This document shows, piece by piece, positions 1 to 6,880 of a DNA stretch of 64,000 nucleotides. The notes under the pieces were generated by a model. That model made no database searches and was not told the DNA's origin. It was given only the letters and a program-made list of their open reading frames with translations. The stretch is from CAYWMD01 sp964458575 (GTDB taxonomy: Bacteria; Verrucomicrobiota; Verrucomicrobiia; Limisphaerales; JADLHS01): the NCBI GenBank assembly GCA_964458575.1, contig CAYWMD010000029.1, positions 1 to 64,000 of the forward strand, given 5' to 3'. Within the stretch, counting starts at the first letter, position 1, and the number at the start of each line of letters is the position of its first letter. The translations under genes and the position numbers were made by a program.

Positions 1-453
1 TGGCTTTACAAGGATGGCGCGAGTCTGCTCCAGACCCTGGGCGAACGCCGCATGAAATGGTTCATGCCCGGGAAAACCTGGTGGCGCGATGGCGTGATGC
101 TCGCCGGCGGCAGCGACCACATGGTCAAGCTGGACTCCTTCGACAGCACCAACCCGTGGAATCCGTGGCTTGGCATGTGGATCATGCTCACCCGACAGAC
201 GGAGCGCGGCGGCGTGCTCAATCCGCGCGAGCGCCTGACCCGCGAACAAGCCCTCCGTCTCTACACCATCAACGGCGCGTGGCTGACCTTCGACGAATAC
301 AAAAAGGGCTCGCTCGAACCCGGCAAGTTCGCCGACCTCGTCGTGATTGACCGCGACATTTTGAAATGCCCGGTGGACGACGTTCGCTCAACGAAGGTGT
401 TGCTGACGATGGTGGGTGGGAAAGTGGTTTGGGAGTCAACCCGTAATCCGTAG
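1..453 (+). CDS. Amidohydrolase, YtcJ-like (C-terminal part)
   Basis: The reading frame is open from the first base, so the gene begins upstream of the window; only about 150 C-terminal residues are present. They match the end of the Amidohydro_3/YtcJ family of metal-dependent hydrolases: a GGSDH segment near residue 38, LTREQALRLYTINGA, then GSLEPGKFADLVVIDRD and a final LLTMVGGKVVW strand that closes the small beta-sandwich domain. Members hydrolyse C-N bonds of amides or cyclic ureides, but the substrate cannot be read from this piece. The metal-binding N-terminal half and any signal peptide lie outside the window. The gene ends at a TAG, facing the convergent GNAT gene 50 bases away. Confidence 0.85.
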   Translation, partial: WLYKDGASLLQTLGERRMKWFMPGKTWWRDGVMLAGGSDHMVKLDSFDSTNPWNPWLGMWIMLTRQTERGGVLNPRERLTREQALRLYTINGAWLTFDEYKKGSLEPGKFADLVVIDRDILKCPVDDVRSTKVLLTMVGGKVVWESTRNP

Positions 454-504
454 CGGCAAAGGGCGCCGGGACTGGGAAGCCCGCTGAGAATTTGCTCTCG
501 GAAT

Positions 505-1509
505 CTACCGCCCGTCATCCATCACGAAGTATCCTGGCTTGTGATAAGCCGGTTCGTTCGGGCGATGCATGGCCACGCCCTGAAGGTGCGTGCGAAATCC
601 GCGCCTGAGCATCACTTGGTACGCCTCGGCCCGCCCCGTGTTCACGCCGGCTTCGATGCGGATCAGGCCCTTGCGCGCCGCCATGACTTCGCAGGCGTCG
701 AGCAACCGGCCGAAACCCGCTGCGGCATCCGGGCCGGAACGCGCCGCGCCGAATTTGATGAAACAGTTGCCTTCCCCGGCCTCCGTATTTCCGCCGCAAT
801 AACAGATGGCAAGGCCGGTCAACGCGCCGTTTCGCCACAACAGCACCGTCTCGCCCAGTTGCCGCCGGGCCACGACCTGGATTTCCCGCTCATAATCCAA
901 CCCCGCGTAAACGGAGTGGGTCAATTCACGCGCCGCTTGCAGCACCGTTGACCGCTCGCCGGCGGCCGTTTCGGAAAAGCACCGCCATTCGGCCGGTGAT
1001 GCAACCCGGTCCACCGCCTTGGTCATGATGGCCGTCAGAAACCGCGGCCAGAAACCGAACTTTTGGTAAAGCCCAACGTGTCTGGCGCTGTCGGCGAACG
1101 TAAACAGGCCCGTGTGTCGTATGCCCCATTTTGGCAGCAACGCCACCGTGGCTTCCAGCAACCGGACGGCGACCCGGCGATTCCAAAAATCCGGCCGAAC
1201 CATGATCGGGCCCAGAATCGCCACGCTGCCGCGACGGGACAGAAAGCACGCCCCAACCAGTTCACCACCGGCTTCCGCCGCGAACGCGCCGTCGGGGTCG
1301 GAGTGCCAGCGGGCCAGCGTGAAGTCGCGGGTGGATTCGAACTGCATCGGGTCCGGCAGTTTGAGGTAGGTGCCGAAGGCCAGACGAAAAATGCGGTCCG
1401 CCGCCGGCAGATCGTCCTCCCGCAAAGGGCGGATGACAATCGGCGGGTTCACCGGAACGGCCCGGCCGGGGGAGGAGGGAGTGGTGCTAGTCCTTCGCTT
1501 CGGGTCCAT
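505..1509 (-). CDS. GNAT-family N-acetyltransferase
   Basis: The protein has about 334 residues and an N-terminal GNAT fold: a beta strand IRPLREDDLPAADRIF, a GELVGACFL strand, then a VRPDFWNRRVAVRLLEA acetyl-CoA-binding helix region and a YQKFGF motif typical of the last strand. The C-terminal half (R-I-E-A-G-V-N, then Y-Q-V-M-L-R-R-G-F) looks like a second, weaker GNAT module. The substrate is unknown. I chose the ATG at 1509; a longer start at 1539 is possible. The start lies inside the 3' end of the upstream Fe-S scaffold gene, in another frame, so translation is probably coupled. Proline- and serine-rich residues precede the domain. Confidence 0.75.
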   Translation of the reverse strand: MDPKRRTSTTPSSPGRAVPVNPPIVIRPLREDDLPAADRIFRLAFGTYLKLPDPMQFESTRDFTLARWHSDPDGAFAAEAGGELVGACFLSRRGSVAILGPIMVRPDFWNRRVAVRLLEATVALLPKWGIRHTGLFTFADSARHVGLYQKFGFWPRFLTAIMTKAVDRVASPAEWRCFSETAAGERSTVLQAARELTHSVYAGLDYEREIQVVARRQLGETVLLWRNGALTGLAICYCGGNTEAGEGNCFIKFGAARSGPDAAAGFGRLLDACEVMAARKGLIRIEAGVNTGRAEAYQVMLRRGFRTHLQGVAMHRPNEPAYHKPGYFVMDDGR

Positions 1510-1999
1510 CAATGAAGGTGAGTTTGATGCCGCCCGCATTGGGCCGCGCGAAGCTGTCTAGCAAGGTCGGCGCGGAAGCGGGATTGTCCGCAGGGTTCGC
1601 CGCAACCGGCTTTGCGCACGTTTCGGCCTGCGGACTCAGCGCCGAGCGCAGTGCGCCTTCGACAAGTTGCGCACAGTGAATTCTCATCGGCGGCAGCGGG
1701 CCGAGTTCGCCGGCCAGTTCCTCGGTCTTGAGCGACAACGCTTCATCCGCCGTCTTGCCGCGAATCAATTCCGTCGCCAGGCTCGCCACGGCGATGGCCG
1801 TCTCGCAACCGAACGACTGAAAGGTGGCGCGGTCAATCACCTTCTTGCCTTTTTCTTCCTTGAACTTCACCCACATCCGCAGCATCTCGCCGCAATCGGC
1901 GTTGCCCACCGTGCCGACGGCGTCCGCGTTGGCCAGCTCGCCCATGTTCTGCGGGTTGGCCAAAACGGCTTCGATGCGCTTCTGTAAATCGTTGGTCAT
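1487..1999 (-). CDS. IscU/NifU-like Fe-S cluster scaffold protein
   Basis: The 170-residue protein aligns with the NifU N-terminal/IscU family, on which [2Fe-2S] clusters are assembled before delivery to apoproteins in the cytosol. The three cluster cysteines are visible in their usual contexts: GNADCGEML (about residue 36), FGCETAIAVAS (about 65) and PPMRIHCAQL (about 108). The aspartate normally following the first Cys-Gly is glutamate here. The family is usually about 130 residues; the extra 50 at the C-terminus are low-complexity, rich in Ala and Pro. No cysteine desulfurase is adjacent. The gene overlaps the downstream acetyltransferase. Confidence 0.8.
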   Translation of the reverse strand: MTNDLQKRIEAVLANPQNMGELANADAVGTVGNADCGEMLRMWVKFKEEKGKKVIDRATFQSFGCETAIAVASLATELIRGKTADEALSLKTEELAGELGPLPPMRIHCAQLVEGALRSALSPQAETCAKPVAANPADNPASAPTLLDSFARPNAGGIKLTFIDGPEAKD

Positions 2000-2056
2000 G
2001 GCCTCAAGTTAAGTCAGTCTGCCGGCGTGTCCAGTGAACAGTCGGTCGCCGCGGCA

Positions 2057-2764
2057 TTACTCGGCCACCAGCGTCCGGGTCTTCTTGAGATAGCGCGCCG
2101 CGGCAAAGCCCAGCGTCACCAGCACGAGTGCGCCAATGAACACCTGGATTTGCGGTTCGGCAAATGTGCGCGTGTGCATCCAGCGTTCCTTGATGAGCAG
2201 CGCGCACGCCGCTGCGAGCCAGGCGTAGGTGGAGCCGTATTCCTTGACGATGAGCCGCCGCCATTTGAATTCCATCGCCTGCCACGTCTTGCCGAAGCCG
2301 GTGAAATTGGGAACAAACCGCCCCACCCGCTGGCAATAAGCGTCGAAGCTCGCGCCGAATTTATTCCGGAGAAAATTTTCCTCGGCCGCGACGATCGCGA
2401 TGTAGGCGAAAATGAAGAACGGCATTCCGATGACGAAAAACAGGATCGAATTGGAAATCAAACCCAGCCCGAGGATGACCAGCAGGTTGCCGACATAAAG
2501 CGGATTGCGGCAATGCGCGAAGACGCCGTCCTGCACCAGTTCCTCCGCATAGACCTGGCGTTTCTTCCCGCCACGAATGATGTAGGCCAGACCGATGGTG
2601 ATCGCGCGCAAACCCTGGCCGGTGAGCGCCACGACGAAGCCGGCGATGACCGCGACCGTCTGGTTGGGGATCAATTTCGGGCTGTTGAGAAACAGCAGCA
2701 CGAACATGAGCGGAAAGAGCCCGTTGCGGTAGCGGAAAAAGAAGTTGCCGATGCGAACCATCAT
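2057..2764 (-). CDS. Membrane methyltransferase, isoprenylcysteine carboxyl methyltransferase-like
   Basis: This is a 235-residue integral membrane protein with four or five hydrophobic segments. The conserved C-terminal methyltransferase signature of the ICMT/phospholipid N-methyltransferase superfamily is present: FAHCRNPLYVGNLLVILG (about residues 83-100) followed by AAEENFLRNKFGASFDAYC and RFVPNF. Such enzymes use S-adenosylmethionine to methylate a membrane-embedded acceptor; bacterial members are largely uncharacterised. The start codon overlaps the stop of cmoA (ATGA), so the two methyl-transfer genes are translationally coupled. The acceptor cannot be inferred. Confidence 0.7.
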   Translation of the reverse strand: MMVRIGNFFFRYRNGLFPLMFVLLFLNSPKLIPNQTVAVIAGFVVALTGQGLRAITIGLAYIIRGGKKRQVYAEELVQDGVFAHCRNPLYVGNLLVILGLGLISNSILFFVIGMPFFIFAYIAIVAAEENFLRNKFGASFDAYCQRVGRFVPNFTGFGKTWQAMEFKWRRLIVKEYGSTYAWLAAACALLIKERWMHTRTFAEPQIQVFIGALVLVTLGFAAARYLKKTRTLVAE

Positions 2765-3525
2765 TTCACCGCGATGATGCCACAGAAGTTATACCACTTG
2801 AAAAAGACGTCGCAGTAACGGAAGCCCGCGCGAATGAGCATTTCGCGATTTTCCAGCAGCTTGTAAGGCACGAGGACGTTTTCGAGCGCCTCGCGTTTCT
2901 GCGAAATCTCCAACTCGCTGTAGCCGTGGTTTTTTTTCATCTCGTAATAGTATTTGATGAAAAGCCGGTTGAAGAGCGAATCCTCGCCAATCAATTTCTC
3001 CACCAGGATCAGGCAGCCGTTGGGGTTCAACCCGTGCAGGATCTGCTCCACCAGTTTGTCGCGATACAGGGGCCGGATGAATTGCAGCGTAAGCACCATG
3101 AGCACCATCGAGGCGTTCTCGATGTAAATCCCGCTGTTCAGGTCGGCGCACAACAACTCATGATCGCGCTGGAAACCGTGCTGTTTGAGCTTGGCGCGGC
3201 AGCGATCCAGCATTTCCGGTGAATTGTCCACGCCGATGAACTTGACCTGCGGGCGGATGGTGGCGTCCAGGTTCAACATGGTCGTGCCGGTGGAGCAGCC
3301 GAGATCGTAAATGTTTGTACCTTCAACCGCGAAGTCCGTCGCCATCTCGGCGATCATCCGCTGCATTTCCGCGTAAAACGGCACGGACCGTTCCAGCATG
3401 TCGTCGAACACGACCGCGACCTCTTTGCCGAATTTGAAATCGGCGGCCGGTGCCTTCCTGGTGAAGACCTCGTCCCGCGGACGGGCAGGTTCAGGCGCTT
3501 TCTTTGGATGACTCGGATTGGACAC
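2761..3525 (-). CDS. cmoA: Carboxy-S-adenosyl-L-methionine synthase
   Basis: This is a 254-residue class I SAM-binding protein closely matching CmoA, which converts SAM and prephenate to carboxy-SAM, used by CmoB to make 5-carboxymethoxyuridine at the tRNA wobble position. Features seen: NIYDLGCSTGTTMLNL (SAM motif I, about residues 70-85), FIGVDNSPEMLDRCR (motif II) and the family-typical N-terminal FTRKAPAADFKF...VAVVFDDMLERSVPFY. The start is a GTG at 3525. The partner cmoB is not in the window. The downstream gene overlaps by four bases and encodes a membrane methyltransferase, an unusual partner. Confidence 0.88.
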   Translation of the reverse strand: MSNPSHPKKAPEPARPRDEVFTRKAPAADFKFGKEVAVVFDDMLERSVPFYAEMQRMIAEMATDFAVEGTNIYDLGCSTGTTMLNLDATIRPQVKFIGVDNSPEMLDRCRAKLKQHGFQRDHELLCADLNSGIYIENASMVLMVLTLQFIRPLYRDKLVEQILHGLNPNGCLILVEKLIGEDSLFNRLFIKYYYEMKKNHGYSELEISQKREALENVLVPYKLLENREMLIRAGFRYCDVFFKWYNFCGIIAVK

Positions 3526-3756
3526 GCAGGGCAGACTTTACCGTCCGCGTCCGCCGCGTAAAGCCAAAACCCGCGTGTCGTTCAGTCGAGGGGGCAGCAT
3601 CGTGCCACCAACGGCGCTTTGGGAACACGCGGCTGGGAAGCCGCGCTCACCGGCAGGCAGGATGCCCGCCTCCACCGTGGCGGCGCGCTTCCCCGCGGGC
3701 CGGTGAGGGCGGCATCCGTGCGGCCTGTTTCCGTTGGAGTGCTGATGTTGCGATGT

Positions 3757-4293
3757 TCAGCCGACAACGTATCGTCGCATGCCCGGTTCGACCTCCCGCG
3801 CCCAGGCATCAATGCCGCCGCGCAGGCAGCGCACGTTCTGCAAACCGTGCCCCATGAAATACGCCGCCGCATCCAGTGCCTGTTTTCCCTGATGATCCAC
3901 GATCACCAGCGGTCTCGTGTTCGAACCGTCACCCATGATCTGGCGCATCGTGTCTTGTGACATCAACACCGAACCTTCGATCTGCACCGCCTCGAATTCC
4001 TCGCGCGAGCGCACGTCGAGCAACCGCACGGACGCGTCCCGTTTGCGCCAGGCGACCAGTTCCTGCGGGGCGATGAGAATTTTCGCGTCCTGTTCGTGGC
4101 TGGATTGGATGTGCGCCAGCACTTCGCTCACATCCAGCCCGCCGTTGCGCGCGCACACCTGCGCCAGCGTTTCCGTCGGCTGAAATCCGCAACTGCTGCA
4201 TCCGCCAATGTGATAGCGGCGGAACAGCGCGCGCTGCGCGCCGGGAAAAGCCTCCAGCACGGTGCTCATCGGTGATTGTGCCGTGATGTTCAT
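3757..4293 (-). CDS. DUF1858-like plus rhodanese-like domain protein
   Basis: The 178-residue cytosolic protein begins with a short helical domain holding a GGCSSCGF motif (about residues 30-37), as in DUF1858/ScdA-N-type domains that may bind metal or redox partners. A rhodanese fold follows from about residue 75: VRLLDVRSREEFEAVQIEGSV, then LVIVDHQGKQALDAAAYF and VRCLRGGIDAW. The rhodanese active-site loop normally starts with cysteine (C-R-x-G-x-R); here that position is Asp/His (VDHQGK), so sulfurtransferase activity is unlikely. I chose ATG 4293; an upstream start at 4335 is less convincing. It may sense or bind rather than catalyse. Confidence 0.75.
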   Translation of the reverse strand: MNITAQSPMSTVLEAFPGAQRALFRRYHIGGCSSCGFQPTETLAQVCARNGGLDVSEVLAHIQSSHEQDAKILIAPQELVAWRKRDASVRLLDVRSREEFEAVQIEGSVLMSQDTMRQIMGDGSNTRPLVIVDHQGKQALDAAAYFMGHGLQNVRCLRGGIDAWAREVEPGMRRYVVG

Positions 4294-4386
4294 CCTTGAA
4301 AAAATATCCCAACCAACGAGGACTGTCGAAAGCAAAGTCTCTTTCGATTCTTCGGCGCGGGCTTGGATTGCTGCGGGCAGGGCCGG

Positions 4387-5304
4387 TTATGTTTCCACAA
4401 CCAGGGCGGCGATCGTTTCCAGCGCATTCCCCTCCATTCGATTGTTCACGTAGATGAACGTCTTGCGTTGTCCCCCTGCCGATTTCCCCTCCCGGATCAA
4501 TTCCTGTCCCGCTGCGCGTGCGTCCGGGTTGGCGTCCTGAACCTTGTCATAGGGCTGGAACGTCTTGACCGCTTCCTCGTATTTGCGACCGGGCTTCAAT
4601 AGAAACCGGGCGGTGATCAGGCTGGGATTTGTGCGGCTGCCGGGCATCGCCAATTGTTCGCTCACCGAGGGCATGGCTTCCCAGGAATTGAAGACGTGCG
4701 TGATTCCGTGGCCGGCAAGGCAGGCGAAATACTCCTCGCGCAACCAATGTTTGTTCCGCAACTCGACCGCATATGGCCAACCTTTCGGCAGTTTGCCGAG
4801 AAAACCATCCAGATCACTCACGAAATCGCGGCCGTGCTCATAGTCACTCGGCCAGAAACGCGAGAATTCGAACATCAGCACGCCGATCTTGCTCCGTATT
4901 TCTTCGCACGGCTTCAGGAACGCCGTGCCGAACAAATCCGCATTTAGAAAATCCCGGTTCGGCTGGCCGGCCTTCGCGCCGAACCGGTCGAGCCGGGGAT
5001 ACTTCTTGATCGTGATGGCGTCCGTGACTTTCAGGCCAAACTGAAAATCATCCGGCACGGCGTCCGCGAGCTTGTGCAGATACTCGCGCCGGGGGAAATC
5101 GTAATAGGCGGCGTCCACGCACACGGTCTTGAAGACCTGGGCGTATTCGGCCAAGCAGTCGCGTTGGAAGCGGGTCTTCGCCAGCTTGCCGCGATATGCG
5201 TAGCGCTCCGGCGAATAGAGTTGTCCCAGCCAGCCTTCATACTTCCAGCTCGACGTGCCCATGAACACGCCGTGGACGGCGAGTTCCGCTGCGGATTGCT
5301 TCAT
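4387..5304 (-). CDS. DUF72 family protein
   Basis: The 305-residue protein belongs to the DUF72 (YecE-like) TIM-barrel family of unknown function. The family opening GTSSWKYEGWLGQLYSPERY lies near residue 16, and later blocks fit the barrel core: DFQFGLKVTDAITIKKYPR, KIGVLMFEFSRFWP and PYAVELRNKHWL. No signal peptide is seen. ATG 5304 is preferred over the GTG seven codons upstream. It is divergently arranged to the Tat oxidoreductase at 5555, with a palindromic element between them. I cannot assign a reaction. Confidence 0.8.
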   Translation of the reverse strand: MKQSAAELAVHGVFMGTSSWKYEGWLGQLYSPERYAYRGKLAKTRFQRDCLAEYAQVFKTVCVDAAYYDFPRREYLHKLADAVPDDFQFGLKVTDAITIKKYPRLDRFGAKAGQPNRDFLNADLFGTAFLKPCEEIRSKIGVLMFEFSRFWPSDYEHGRDFVSDLDGFLGKLPKGWPYAVELRNKHWLREEYFACLAGHGITHVFNSWEAMPSVSEQLAMPGSRTNPSLITARFLLKPGRKYEEAVKTFQPYDKVQDANPDARAAGQELIREGKSAGGQRKTFIYVNNRMEGNALETIAALVVET

Positions 5305-5368
5305 CTGGTCCCGATTGAACGGCACGGGGCGAAACTGTGCCTTCCGCAGAGTTGTGTCAACACAGGTC

Positions 5369-5468
5369 GGCGCGCGGCACTCTGGGCCGCAGCACCTCCT
5401 GCTCAGATGAAGTCACAAACCGGGACATTTCCCGTTTGCAGATGCTGCGGCCCGGAGTGCCGCGCGCC
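5369..5468. repeat. Intergenic long palindrome (26-base inverted repeat)
   Basis: Two 26-base arms, 5369-5394 and 5443-5468, are complementary along their full length with a single T-G wobble. The 48-base spacer contains a second near-palindrome (AAACCGGGA facing TCCCGTTT). The element sits between divergent genes and is not followed by a T-run, so it is not a simple terminator. It resembles a REP/MITE-type mobile palindrome, but no flanking target duplication is obvious. Confidence 0.75.
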
Positions 5469-5554
5469 GCGTAATTGATCCAATCGCCGCTTTTTGTTTA
5501 CCCATGAAACCACTTCAACTACGCTGCCGCGCGAAATTGAAAACGTCTCTTTCC

Positions 5555-6838
5555 ATGAAAGCTCTCAATCGCCGATCATTTCTTAAACGCACAGCGGCCG
5601 CCGCCACCGGAGCGGTCGCACTGCCTTACTTCATCCCCGCCAGCGCGCTCGGTCGCGACGGCGCCGTGGCGCCCAGCGAACGCATCGTGATGGCCGGCAT
5701 CGGCATCGGCCATCGTGGGAGCTATGTGCTGGGCTGCTTCCTGCCCGAACCGGGCGTGCAGTTTGTCGCCATCTGCGATGTCCGCGAGGAACGCCGCGTC
5801 GCGGCCAAGAAAAAAGTGGACGAACAAAACGGCAACACAGATTGCGTCCTGTATCGCGACCTGCGCGAAGTGCTCGCGCGCCCGGACATTGATGCGGTGC
5901 TCATCGCCACCGGCCCGAACTGGCACGCGCTCGCGTCCATTCTCGCGGCCAATGCGGGCAAGGATGTTTATTGCGAGAAGCCCTGCACCAAGAACATCGC
6001 GGCGAGCCTGGCGCTGGCGGAAACCTTTCGCCGCACGGGGCGCGTGTTCCAGGCCGGCACGCAACGACGCAGCCTGCCGAACTTCGCCTATTCCATCGAG
6101 CTGGCGCGACGCGGAAAGCTTGGAAAGCTCCAGACACTATACGCGCAGCCCCGGGGATTGGAAAGCAGGCCCAGCGGCTGGCTGCCCGCCGAAACGCCGC
6201 CGCCCAACGAAGAAGTGGATTGGGACCTTTATCTCGGCCCGGCGGCCTGGCGGCCGTACAACAAGAAGCTGCTCGATGGATTCAACTTTGAAAAAGGCGG
6301 CGGCTTCATGGGCGCTTTCGGCGCGGGCGGTTGTCTCGAATGGGGTTCGCATTGCGTGGACCTGTGCCAATGGGCCAACGACGCGGACAACACCGCCGCC
6401 GTGGAATACTGGCCGGAGGGCAAACAACTGCACGCGTTGTATGCGAACGGCGTGAAGCTGATCATGCGCGACGACAACTGGCTGCCGCTCGGGTCGTGCC
6501 CGGTGCGGTTTGAAGGCACGACCGGCTGGGTTGAAACCGCCGATAACGGCGTGATCGAAGCCAGCCCGAAGGATTTGATCGCCGGCCCGCGTCCGCGCAT
6601 CGCCGGTTATCCCGCGAACTTCCATGTGCGCGACTTTCTGGGTTGCGTGCGCACACGCGGCCAGACGCGCGCCAACGCCGAGGTCGCCTGCTGGTCGCAC
6701 ATCACGTGTCACGCGGCGAACATCGCGCTCTTCCTCAATCGCAAGGTGAAATTTGATCCGGTGAAGTGCGAATTCATCGGCGACGAGGAAGCCAACCGGC
6801 TGCGCTCCGAAGCGCTGCGCGAACCGTGGAGAATTTGA
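5555..6838 (+). CDS. Gfo/Idh/MocA-family oxidoreductase, Tat-exported
   Basis: The N-terminus has a twin-arginine signal (NRRSFLKR followed by an Ala-rich hydrophobic stretch and a likely cleavage near ALGRD). ATG 5555 places this signal at the terminus; an upstream start at 5504 would bury it. The mature protein, about 400 residues, has the Rossmann part (IVMAGIGIGHRGSYVLG, then FVAICDVREERR) and the family motif CEKPCT near residue 145, which supplies the catalytic lysine. Such exported enzymes in this phylum are thought to oxidise or rearrange sugars with a tightly bound NAD(P). It probably forms a plus-strand run with the HEAT-hydrolase 42 bases downstream. The substrate is unknown. Confidence 0.88.
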   Translation: MKALNRRSFLKRTAAAATGAVALPYFIPASALGRDGAVAPSERIVMAGIGIGHRGSYVLGCFLPEPGVQFVAICDVREERRVAAKKKVDEQNGNTDCVLYRDLREVLARPDIDAVLIATGPNWHALASILAANAGKDVYCEKPCTKNIAASLALAETFRRTGRVFQAGTQRRSLPNFAYSIELARRGKLGKLQTLYAQPRGLESRPSGWLPAETPPPNEEVDWDLYLGPAAWRPYNKKLLDGFNFEKGGGFMGAFGAGGCLEWGSHCVDLCQWANDADNTAAVEYWPEGKQLHALYANGVKLIMRDDNWLPLGSCPVRFEGTTGWVETADNGVIEASPKDLIAGPRPRIAGYPANFHVRDFLGCVRTRGQTRANAEVACWSHITCHAANIALFLNRKVKFDPVKCEFIGDEEANRLRSEALREPWRI

Positions 6839-6880
6839 CGCGACGCAATCAAAGGAAACATTTTGATCACAAGAGAGAAT

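Noticed and set aside
3610..3720. GC-rich imperfect repeats between cmoA and the rhodanese-like gene
   Set aside because: Arms are short and mismatched; I could not define a convincing palindrome or terminator.
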